This document shows positions 1-6,264 of a stretch of DNA of 11,860 bases, piece after piece. Position 1 is the first letter of the stretch; each line of letters begins with the position of its first letter. This DNA comes from Candidatus Saccharimonadota bacterium (GTDB lineage Bacteria > Patescibacteriota > Saccharimonadia > Saccharimonadales > Saccharimonadaceae). The position numbers were made by a program, and so were the translations under genes. Where the stretch lies: contig JAGCAL010000020.1 of assembly GCA_017652715.1 (NCBI GenBank), positions 1 to 11,860 on the forward strand, read 5' to 3'. The notes below the pieces were generated by a model. The model searched no databases, was not told where the DNA came from, and saw only the letters and a program-made list of their open reading frames with translations.

Positions 1-256
1 GACCAATAATGCCGTAAAGGATAGTATCTTTCCCTTTTTTAACTTTGCCAGCATCGCCTTGTGAAGTCATATAGTTTATGCCGCCGATAATGACGATGAC
101 GACGCAGACTAGACCCAAAACACCAAGAACGCCATTAATGATATTTATTATCATGTTGTCGAGGTTTTGGGTGTTCGTTCCTACAGTGTCGATTCCGCCA
201 GCTGTATTCTGGGCTCCTGGCATTACATTTTCTGCTAGTATTGTTAATCCTTTCAT
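1..256 (-). CDS. T4SS pilin-like protein (VirB2/TrbC-like), 3' end beyond the window
   Basis: Eighty-five codons are visible, running off the left edge. The protein starts MKGLTILAENVMPG, has a hydrophobic helix at about residues 36-62, then the loop IGGINYMTSQGDAGKVKKGK and the start of a second helix (TILYGIIG). The helix, NYMTS-GD-GK loop, helix pattern is shared with the two pilin-like genes upstream, and I read all three as VirB2/TrbC-type subunits in the cytoplasmic membrane. The start is secure: an in-frame TAA lies 12 nt upstream (269-271) and AAAGGA (265-270) sits 8 nt before the ATG. There is no N-terminal signal peptide, unlike its two relatives, so it would insert through its own helices. 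It has its own candidate promoter, so it need not be co-transcribed with 435-884. The family is fairly sure; the role is inferred. Confidence 0.8.
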   Translation of the reverse strand, partial: MKGLTILAENVMPGAQNTAGGIDTVGTNTQNLDNMIINIINGVLGVLGLVCVVIVIIGGINYMTSQGDAGKVKKGKDTILYGIIG

Positions 257-286
257 ACTTAATTTCCTTTATGATTAATATGTATA

Positions 287-315
287 ATTATATACGTTTT
301 TTTTCGAAAAAGCAA
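287..315 (-). promoter_or_regulatory. Candidate sigma70-type promoter of the leftmost pilin gene
   Basis: On the minus strand, TTGCTT (plus 310-315) lies 17 bp before a perfect TATAAT (plus 287-292). Transcription would start near 280, giving a leader of about 24 nt that contains the AAAGGA ribosome site. The -35 matches the consensus at only 3 of 6 positions, so the call rests on the -10 and the spacing. The region is very AT-rich, and chance TATAAT matches are a real risk. Confidence 0.5.
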
Positions 316-326
316 TATCTAGATAT
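315..326. promoter_or_regulatory. Perfect 12-bp palindrome next to the pilin promoter -35
   Basis: ATATCTAGATAT is an uninterrupted palindrome that overlaps the outermost base of the putative -35 box of the leftmost pilin gene. The position would suit an operator for a dimeric regulator. The surroundings are very AT-rich, so it may be fortuitous. Confidence 0.25.
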
Positions 327-330
327 ATAA

Positions 331-353
331 TATTTTTAAAACTATTAAAAATA
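331..353. repeat. AT-only inverted repeat between two pilin genes
   Basis: TATTTTTAA and TTAAAAATA are exact 9-bp inverted arms around a 5-nt loop, about 80 nt downstream of the stop of the 149-aa pilin gene. It could end or slow transcription of that gene on the minus strand. With no G or C in the stem it would be a weak hairpin, so it is not called as a terminator. The rest of the 257-434 gap holds nothing else I recognise. Confidence 0.25.
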
Positions 354-434
354 AGTATTTACCTTTACTCTGTGTGTAGTCGTCTATTATATGCTTTTTC
401 GTTGCCATATAATTTATTGGCCATATCGTTAGAT

Positions 435-884
435 CTATCCGATAATTTTTCGAATAACGAAGTTGACAATAGCGAAGGCGAGGACGCAGACGACTAGGCC
501 GATAAGGGCGTAGAGAATGGTGTTTCTTGCTTTCTGAGTCTTACCTGAATCACCGGCTGAGGTCATATAGTTAACGCCGCCGATAACGACATAGATAACC
601 GCGATTAGGCCGGAGACGGCGATAATGCCGTTTAGGATATTAATGATTAGACCGCTGAATTGCGTTTTGGTTTCGTCATTATTTTTGCCGCAGCCAAGAG
701 CTTCGAAGGCGGGATTGTTCTCTTCGAGGACGTTGCATGGGTTGTCGCACTCCTTGTCAATATAATCTTGGGTTCCTGCTTCGACGCCAGTACACTTACT
801 AGCAAAGGTTGGGGTAGCTAACGAGAGTCCTCCGAGTACAACGGTTAAGATTGCTACTATTAGTTTAATACCTTTTCTTTTCAT
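435..884 (-). CDS. T4SS pilin-like protein with signal peptide (VirB2/TrbC-like)
   Basis: A 149-aa protein. A basic N-terminus and hydrophobic core end at ATPTFA-SKC, a likely signal peptidase I site after A29. A short exported segment carries four cysteines (C31, C46, C50, C65), enough for two disulfides. Two membrane helices follow (about 78-104 and 121-145), joined by the loop NYMTSAGDSGKTQKARN, and the protein ends in a basic IRKIIG. Size and two-helix plan fit VirB2/TrbC-type pilin precursors and the small T4SS pilin-like family common in CPR genomes. AAAGGAG lies about 5 nt before the ATG and overlaps the TAA of the upstream double-pilin gene (10-nt gap), so the two are probably one operon with coupled translation. 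The stop is TAG. Whether it polymerises into a filament is unknown. Confidence 0.85.
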   Translation of the reverse strand: MKRKGIKLIVAILTVVLGGLSLATPTFASKCTGVEAGTQDYIDKECDNPCNVLEENNPAFEALGCGKNNDETKTQFSGLIINILNGIIAVSGLIAVIYVVIGGVNYMTSAGDSGKTQKARNTILYALIGLVVCVLAFAIVNFVIRKIIG

Positions 885-894
885 AAAGACTCCT

Positions 895-1632
895 TTAGGT
901 CGTGATTTGATTAATTAAAAGCGCGGCTTCCGCATTTTCGTTTGCGTCTCTTATTAAGGTCGAAACGAAGGCTGTCATACCAAAGGCAAGAGCGACAATA
1001 GCGAGGCCAATGAGGGAATAAAGAATAGCTTGTTTGGCTTTTTGGGTTTTTGTGGAATCGCCGAAAGAAGTTATGTAGGATACGGCGCCATAGACTAGGA
1101 AGATTGCTGAAATTAGTCCAGCGATAGAGATGAACCAGTTCACAAGATTAGTAACTAGTTGATCCGGAGTAACACATGTTGTTGTTTCTGAGATACAGTT
1201 TCCAAGATTTCCACCGACGAGAACGATCCGGATAGTACCCATAATAAGATTTGCACTTAAGACAATGGCGAGGCCAATAAAGGCGTGGACTAGAGTCTTT
1301 TTTCCGGTTGCGACTTTACCGACGTCGCCACCAGAGAAAATATAGCGATAGCCGCCGTATATTACATAGCCGAGAACGAGATAGGCAGCTACAACGGTAA
1401 TGTCGGCGGCGATATTCGCGACAATTTGCCAGATACCGTTTTTTAAGGTGCTTTCGTCTTTTATAACAACGCCACAGCTCCAAGAAGTTAGACCGAGGAA
1501 AGTGTCGCAGGTCGGTGTGATGTAATTATCCTTGTCTTCGGCTAACGCGGGGCTGATTAGAGAAAATGAAAAGGTTAGAGTTATCAAAAGTATATATATA
1601 GATTTTTTGAAAATTTTTGTAAATCGATTCAT
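895..1632 (-). CDS. Tandem-duplicated T4SS pilin-like protein, two pilin folds in one chain
   Basis: A 245-aa protein with a signal peptide (hydrophobic at 11-28, cleavage after SPALA, A31) and then two copies of the pilin plan. Copy 1 has helices at about 72-95 and 113-138 around a loop with SGGDVGK (100-106). Copy 2 has helices at about 163-185 and 203-226 around SFGDSTK (189-195). The copies align with a spacing of 89 residues, sharing Y-I-x-S, G-D-x-x-K and an identical IGLAIV (119-124 and 208-213). Each copy is preceded by a cysteine pair (C42/C53 and C146/C153). It is the first gene of the leftward operon. The ATG has no SD sequence and lies 8 nt after a -10 box, which suggests a leaderless mRNA. 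It may be a structural variant subunit or a base or cap protein of the filament; that is inference. Confidence 0.82.
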   Translation of the reverse strand: MNRFTKIFKKSIYILLITLTFSFSLISPALAEDKDNYITPTCDTFLGLTSWSCGVVIKDESTLKNGIWQIVANIAADITVVAAYLVLGYVIYGGYRYIFSGGDVGKVATGKKTLVHAFIGLAIVLSANLIMGTIRIVLVGGNLGNCISETTTCVTPDQLVTNLVNWFISIAGLISAIFLVYGAVSYITSFGDSTKTQKAKQAILYSLIGLAIVALAFGMTAFVSTLIRDANENAEAALLINQITT

Positions 1633-1640
1633 TTGGGTTT

Positions 1641-1669
1641 ATTTTAGCATAAAGTAGGGAAAAAGCCAA
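1641..1669 (-). promoter_or_regulatory. Promoter of the pilin operon, predicted leaderless
   Basis: Minus-strand TTGGCT (plus 1664-1669), a 17-bp spacer, then TAAAAT (plus 1641-1646) preceded by TGC, an extended -10. Only 8 nt separate the -10 from the ATG at 1632, so transcription should begin within about 2 nt of the start codon. The upstream sequence has no SD, and an upstream in-frame TAA excludes an earlier start. Confidence 0.6.
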
Positions 1670-1701
1670 ATTAACGTTTTCGGAATGAGCAATGGACAGT
1701 T

Positions 1702-1762
1702 TTGACATATGCGCAATAGTATATAATCACTATTGACAAAAAAGCTTATGCGTGCTATAGTA
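1702..1762. repeat. Imperfect direct repeat of promoter-like sequence
   Basis: Two copies of the block TTGACA...TATGCG...ATAGTA lie 31-41 bp apart: TTGACA at 1702 and 1733, TATGCG at 1708 and 1747, ATAGTA at 1716 and 1757. The second copy carries about 9 extra bases after TTGACA, which gives it the proper 17-bp promoter spacing. The first copy is followed by a TATAAT (1722-1727) at a poor 14-bp spacing. It may be a duplicated promoter or a binding site used twice. Confidence 0.3.
1733..1761 (+). promoter_or_regulatory. Strong sigma70-type promoter of the virB6-like gene
   Basis: A perfect TTGACA (1733-1738), a 17-bp spacer and TATAGT (1756-1761) with an extended TGC immediately before it. 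It is the best promoter match in the window. Transcription would start near 1768, giving a leader of about 32 nt. It diverges from the pilin operon promoter 63 bp away, so the region 1633-1799 controls both arms of the T4SS-like locus. Confidence 0.75.
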
Positions 1763-1768
1763 GAAAGA

Positions 1769-1786
1769 AGCCTTTAAAGGGAGGCT
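1769..1786 (+). promoter_or_regulatory. Predicted 5'-terminal hairpin holding the SD-like sequence of virB6-like mRNA
   Basis: AGCCTTT (1769-1775) can pair with GGAGGCT (1780-1786), including two T-G wobbles, around the loop AAAG. The predicted transcript start is at about 1768, so the hairpin would be at the very 5' end. It contains the purine-rich GGGAGG (1779-1784), which is 15 nt from the ATG at 1800, longer than ideal; AAAGAG (1787-1792) is the better-spaced alternative. It may protect the 5' end or modulate translation. No ligand-binding fold is recognised. Confidence 0.35.
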
Positions 1787-1799
1787 AAAGAGTTGTTGG

Positions 1800-4700
1800 A
1801 TGGAAAAAAATAAACTAAAAAGTAGGTTTAGTAAAGTTATTTTTAGCTTGTTTTTTGCCGTCCTTGGTGTTTCTAGTTTGTTTTCTGGATTTATGACTGA
1901 GGCGGTTTATGCTGATCCGAATGATGATGTTAGGATTGAGATGGTGGAGCCGGAGGTTACGGATGATGACGAGTCGGAGACTGAAACGGAAGTCGAAGAG
2001 GTATTTGAGACTGAGATTGAAGACGAGACTGAAGCCGAGGAGGATAATGCTACTGAAGCCTCTGTTAATGGTTCCAAGGTTAATTCGACTGCTAATGGGG
2101 AGAAGAGTTGTAAGAAGAGTTTAGGAGTAATAGGATGGCTAGTTTGTCCAGTGACTGGTGCGATTACGAAGGCTGTTGACTGGTTATATGAGAAAATTGA
2201 GAATATTTTAGTGATTGAGCCGATTTCGGTAAAAGATGGTTCGCCGATTTATGAGATTTGGAAATATTGTCGGGGACTTACGAATATCGTCTTTATTATT
2301 TTTCTTTTAATTGTGATTTATTCGCAGATTACGGGGTTAGGGCTTTCGAACTATGGGATAAAAAAGGCGCTGCCGAAATTAATTGTGGCGGCGGTTTTGA
2401 TTAATTTGAGTTTTTTGATTTGTTCGCTCGCGGTCGATATATCTAATGTTATCGGGAATGGACTTCGAGGGGTATTTAGCTCGATTGCTGAGTCAGCAGT
2501 TGCAGGGGGTGCTGGGGCGACGATTAGCGAAAATTTGTCTTATGCTGGTATGTACGGTTCGCTGATAGGCGGGGTGGCTTTGTCGGCAATTTGGGGGATT
2601 ATTGCACTTGAATTTGGTGCGATTTGGATGTTGATTCCGGTCGCATTAGGGGCGATTGTGTCGGTTGTTTCTGGGCTTGTGACGATTGCTCTTCGTCAGG
2701 CGGTAGTTGTACTTTTAATTATGATTTCACCGCTTGCGATAGTTGCGTGTATATTACCGAGTACAGATAAGTGGTTTAAGAAGTGGAAAGATTTACTGAT
2801 AAAGATGTTGATTTTCTATCCGATGTTTTCGCTACTTTTTGGAGCTTCCAATCTTGCTGGGTTTGCGATTATTGCGAGTGCAAAGGATGGGTTTGGATTA
2901 CTACTCGGGACGGCGGTACAGGTTTTCCCGCTATTCTTCTCGTGGAACTTAATGAAGATGAGTGGGACGTTCCTCGGGGCGATCAATGCGAGAATGAATG
3001 CTATTGCGGCGAAGCCGTTTGCAGCGAATCGGGCGTGGGCGGAGTCGCATCGGCAGTTGACGCGTCAGAGGGCTATAGCGAAAGGCGCCACGCCTTCCAC
3101 TAAGTTGATGCAGTTTTTGTCAAATAGGCAGGTAGCTAGAGACGAAGAAGCTAATGAGTTAGCGGCACACAACAAGTTGCGTGGTCAGGATTATGCGGCG
3201 AGACGGAATTACAGAAGGAACGGAACGCCTTCGCGTGAGGGTGAGGAAGCTTATGCAAGGCAAGCGCAAGACATGGTATATGCACGTAGGATTGAGTGGC
3301 ATAAGAATAATATGAATAAAGGGCTTGGTCAGCTTGAGGCAGTGAAATTAAATGCCAGTGAGGCTCAAAAAGTGAGATTGGAACGGCTTGATATAGCAAA
3401 CGTAAAGGCTGCGGATGCATTGAAAGTTGAAAAGGCGCGTGGTGAGAAAATTGAGTATGAGAATGCTAAAGGATTTTATGACAGAACAGAGAATGCTATA
3501 AATGCACATTTTGATGACGTAAATGAGGGAAATAGCAAATATAAGAGGCATCGTATGAGGAATGGTGAGGATCGAAATGTGGCTCGCGAGAGATATACGA
3601 TGATGCAGGACATGATGGAGCATGACATACAAGGCGTTCATTATGCTGCAGCAACCGCATCGTATGGGTTTGATACTCAAAAGAAGATGATGGAATCTAA
3701 GATGCAAAAATATTTTGAATTAACGCCACCAACAAAAGATGTAGAATATAGGTTGAGTGAATTGACAAAGAACAATGATGCGATTGCAAATATTGATTCT
3801 GTTATTGCTGGACTTAGGGTATTAAATCAACGTGGCGATACCGACTTAGTTCGTAAGTACATGAATGAATTACTTAGCCATGGGTTGGAAGTTGGGTCAT
3901 ATGCGTCTCAGTCGTTGGCCAGCTTCTTAATGTTTGATGTGAAGGATAACGACCCATTCCTTAAGAGGTTTGGGAAGTATATCAATTTGGAGACAGCTAA
4001 TGTTTATAACGAGAATAGGCGTAAGGTGATGAACATAACTTACGATGAGTATATTAAAGGATATCATGACGGGGAACCATCGACGGATAGTAATCCGAGA
4101 GGTCGGATGTATGCAAAGAAAGGTGCAGAACAATTGATGCAAGGTACATCGCTTGACAACGTAGAACGAACAGCGTTTGCTAGTTTTGATGAAAGTGTAA
4201 AAGAGGCGTATGGATATGATTCTGAACATCCGGAGAAAGCTTGGGATGTGTTAGGTTGGCTAAACAAACGCGAGAAGATTCAAACGGCGTTTGAACCGGC
4301 GTTCTTGTCGGCTAGTTTGAAATGGTTGTCCGGTAGCGAACAGATAAGTAGTGGTGTGAGGTTTTGGACTGGTTATGATGTAAAACAGAAGAAGGATGCG
4401 GACGGAAATGTAATAACTGACGAAAATGGTGATCCTGAGTATGATTTGGTACCGATTTGGGAAGATAAAAGTTTTGCTGGATATGAGGATAAGGTGAAGA
4501 AGTTTTACAGAAAGAAAACAAGTGATTACTTTAAGGATCAGACTACTGGTCAGATACTTGGTATGAGGACAGATTATCGGGATGCCACGATGGAGCATTT
4601 AGTGGAGTCTTGGTTGGAGGAGAGTTCTGAGGAAGAGAGTTCTGATGAACGAAGAGCGAAATACGACGAAGCTAGAGCTGAGATTCAAACTAGATATGGC

Positions 4701-5270
4701 GACAAGAGTCCAGAGGAAGCAAAGATGTTGCGCGATAAGGATTTGAAGAAGCTAAAGATGACTCTGGCTGGGCGACAGCTTAGGACGATTCTGGGTGCCA
4801 CTGGTAAGCTGGGGCAAATTTATAGAACGAGGCGTTCTGGCGCCGCTAATAATGCAAAAGACTGGATGAGGGGTTGGATTGGGCTTGATGATGAAGAGGC
4901 AATGTATAAAGAAGTAAGTCATTATGAAGAACTAAGAAAAAAAGAAAAGAAGGATGGTTCCAAGTCTGATTCTGGCGATGGTGGAGACGGTGACGAGGGG
5001 AGAATATATAATGCGTCGGTAAGAAGTAGTATTCGTAATAAGTTAGAAAAAGTATGGGAGGACAATAGAGAAGCTACTAGCGCTGAATTTTATGGTCTCG
5101 CATTAGATGCAATAAAGGAATGGTTTGGGGGTGATGAGGAAACGTTGATAGCGAAAAAGTTTAAAGAATTTTATAAGAACAGAACCGAGGGTGGTTCTGT
5201 TGATGCATACGACCTAAAGAAGCATCTCGAAGATTTGTTACACGACCCAGATAATTATCCAGATGCATAG
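1800..5270 (+). CDS. VirB6/TrbL-like polytopic T4SS membrane protein with a very long C-terminal region
   Basis: A 1156-aa protein. A signal-like segment (11-31, possible cleavage after AVYA, A38) is followed by a strongly acidic stretch (about 39-88, rich in D, E and T) and then a membrane domain with some seven helices at about 161-178, 191-213, 251-272, 276-297, 299-319, 333-352 and 365-385. Basic loops (YGIKK at 185-189, KWFKKWK at 324-330) and a basic segment after the last helix place the C-terminus in the cytoplasm by the positive-inside rule. The remaining 760 or so residues are hydrophilic, charged and probably largely helical, with a Glu/Ser-rich patch (about 935-955) and an acidic Gly/Asp linker (about 1053-1068); I recognise no enzyme motif there. 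The membrane part and the prgI-traC-virB4 neighbours support a VirB6/TrbL-type channel component. The tail is far longer than in classical VirB6, which is about 300 aa. The stop is TAG. Confidence 0.72.
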   Translation: MEKNKLKSRFSKVIFSLFFAVLGVSSLFSGFMTEAVYADPNDDVRIEMVEPEVTDDDESETETEVEEVFETEIEDETEAEEDNATEASVNGSKVNSTANGEKSCKKSLGVIGWLVCPVTGAITKAVDWLYEKIENILVIEPISVKDGSPIYEIWKYCRGLTNIVFIIFLLIVIYSQITGLGLSNYGIKKALPKLIVAAVLINLSFLICSLAVDISNVIGNGLRGVFSSIAESAVAGGAGATISENLSYAGMYGSLIGGVALSAIWGIIALEFGAIWMLIPVALGAIVSVVSGLVTIALRQAVVVLLIMISPLAIVACILPSTDKWFKKWKDLLIKMLIFYPMFSLLFGASNLAGFAIIASAKDGFGLLLGTAVQVFPLFFSWNLMKMSGTFLGAINARMNAIAAKPFAANRAWAESHRQLTRQRAIAKGATPSTKLMQFLSNRQVARDEEANELAAHNKLRGQDYAARRNYRRNGTPSREGEEAYARQAQDMVYARRIEWHKNNMNKGLGQLEAVKLNASEAQKVRLERLDIANVKAADALKVEKARGEKIEYENAKGFYDRTENAINAHFDDVNEGNSKYKRHRMRNGEDRNVARERYTMMQDMMEHDIQGVHYAAATASYGFDTQKKMMESKMQKYFELTPPTKDVEYRLSELTKNNDAIANIDSVIAGLRVLNQRGDTDLVRKYMNELLSHGLEVGSYASQSLASFLMFDVKDNDPFLKRFGKYINLETANVYNENRRKVMNITYDEYIKGYHDGEPSTDSNPRGRMYAKKGAEQLMQGTSLDNVERTAFASFDESVKEAYGYDSEHPEKAWDVLGWLNKREKIQTAFEPAFLSASLKWLSGSEQISSGVRFWTGYDVKQKKDADGNVITDENGDPEYDLVPIWEDKSFAGYEDKVKKFYRKKTSDYFKDQTTGQILGMRTDYRDATMEHLVESWLEESSEEESSDERRAKYDEARAEIQTRYGDKSPEEAKMLRDKDLKKLKMTLAGRQLRTILGATGKLGQIYRTRRSGAANNAKDWMRGWIGLDDEEAMYKEVSHYEELRKKEKKDGSKSDSGDGGDGDEGRIYNASVRSSIRNKLEKVWEDNREATSAEFYGLALDAIKEWFGGDEETLIAKKFKEFYKNRTEGGSVDAYDLKKHLEDLLHDPDNYPDA

Positions 5271-5313
5271 ATAGTTTATTTATGATTTCTGGTTATGATT
5301 AAATAGATTTTTA

Positions 5314-5322
5314 TGGTATAAT
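5314..5322 (+). promoter_or_regulatory. Extended -10 promoter of prgI, predicted leaderless
   Basis: TGGTATAAT (TATAAT at 5317-5322) ends 6 nt before the ATG at 5329, so the expected start of transcription coincides with the A of the start codon. There is no good -35 and no SD, which fits an extended -10 promoter giving a leaderless mRNA. It lies in the 58-bp gap after the virB6-like stop, where I see no terminator, so read-through from upstream is also possible. Confidence 0.6.
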
Positions 5323-5328
5323 GATAGT

Positions 5329-6261
5329 ATGGCGCAATATAAGGTGCCTCAGGATGTTGAGGCGGATGATAAACTTCTTGGGCCGTTTAGTTTTCGACAG
5401 TTCGTCTATCTTATGATTGGCGGAGCGTTGATTGCACTAGCGGTGGCGCTTTTTCAAATCTTTCCACTACTTGCGATAATACCATTGCCGTTCGTTTTAT
5501 TCTTTGGGGCACTTGCTTTACCGCTAAAGAAAGATCAGCCTATGGAGACTTATCTTGCGGCGATTGTGTCGTATTATCTAAAGCCGCGAAATAGGATTTG
5601 GACGCCGGGGCAGAGAGAGTCGACGATTAATATTACAGCGCCGAAGATTGTTGAGGAAAGCCGGACTCGGGATATTACGGGCGAGGAAGCAACGCATAGA
5701 TTGTCGTTTTTGGCTGACATTGTTGATACTGAGGGATATGCAATTCGCGGTATTGATAGTACGAGTGGGATGGGGGAATTGGTTGCGGAGGCGAATTCAA
5801 CCAACGATATGTTTGAGACGAACCATTTTGATCGTTTAGAAGATACGATTGCTAAGGACGAGAATGAGAGACATGAAGAAGTAATGAAAGAAATGCGGAG
5901 TGCGATTAAGAAGAGTGAAGAATTTAGAACGGATGACGGGGAGCCAATGATTAGAAAGAAGTTTGAGACAGAAGAGCATAACATAGTTAAGGATGAGATG
6001 AAGAATGATGTTGTTGTTCCTGTTTCTAATGCTACTCCTGTTGCTACGAATACGGTTGATACGGGGAGCAATACTACTGTTAATGCAATTGAGAATATAG
6101 TTGAAAAACCGGCGGAAAAAGCTAATGAAAATCATGAAAATCGGCAAAATGCTAGTATAATAGAATTAGCCAGTAATCCGGATTTTTCAGTCGCGACGAT
6201 TGCCAAGGAAGCAAATCGAATAAAAGAAAAGGAGGGCGAAGTTTTTATTTCGTTACGTTAA
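5329..6261 (+). CDS. prgI: PrgI-family T4SS membrane protein with extended C-terminus
   Basis: The first 100 residues have the PrgI-family layout: a short polar N-terminus (YKVPQDVEADDKLLGPFSFRQ), two adjacent membrane helices (about 25-45 and 47-66), then a basic membrane-proximal segment with YYLKPRNRIWTPG (82-94). PrgI proteins are small membrane components encoded just upstream of VirB4-type ATPases in Gram-positive conjugation modules, where they are thought to belong to the inner-membrane channel. This one is 310 aa. The extra 210 residues are hydrophilic, highly charged and then rich in N, T and V, probably disordered, with no motif I recognise. The start is set by the -10 box 6 nt upstream. 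The next gene begins 3 nt after the TAA, so translation is probably coupled. Confidence 0.85.
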   Translation: MAQYKVPQDVEADDKLLGPFSFRQFVYLMIGGALIALAVALFQIFPLLAIIPLPFVLFFGALALPLKKDQPMETYLAAIVSYYLKPRNRIWTPGQRESTINITAPKIVEESRTRDITGEEATHRLSFLADIVDTEGYAIRGIDSTSGMGELVAEANSTNDMFETNHFDRLEDTIAKDENERHEEVMKEMRSAIKKSEEFRTDDGEPMIRKKFETEEHNIVKDEMKNDVVVPVSNATPVATNTVDTGSNTTVNAIENIVEKPAEKANENHENRQNASIIELASNPDFSVATIAKEANRIKEKEGEVFISLR

Positions 6262-6264
6262 TTA

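Noticed and set aside
78..278. Plus-strand open frame of 66 aa over the leftmost pilin gene
   Set aside because: It lies opposite a well-supported gene with an SD, an in-frame upstream stop and family motifs; its own translation has no recognisable features.
331..353. Intrinsic terminator for the 149-aa pilin gene
   Set aside because: The stem contains no G or C and there is no distinct T-run after it on the minus strand; it is kept only as an inverted repeat.
789..803. Lipoprotein lipobox at the end of the 149-aa pilin signal peptide (C31)
   Set aside because: The residues before the cysteine are F-A-S-K, which does not fit the L-[AS]-[GA]-C pattern; a signal peptidase I site after TFA fits better.
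1722..1727. Second promoter for the virB6-like gene at the TATAAT upstream of the main promoter
   Set aside because: The TTGACA before it is only 14 bp away and no other -35 or extended -10 is present; the 1733-1761 promoter is far better.
3151..4598. Several minus-strand open frames of 67-119 aa inside the virB6-like gene
   Set aside because: They are the antisense of a continuous 1156-aa frame, are rich in His, Ser, Ile and Cys as expected of antisense reading, and have no supporting ribosome sites or motifs.
5574..6147. Minus-strand open frames of 165 and 103 aa inside prgI
   Set aside because: They mirror the prgI coding sequence, and the sense frame has a recognised family, promoter and coupled neighbour.
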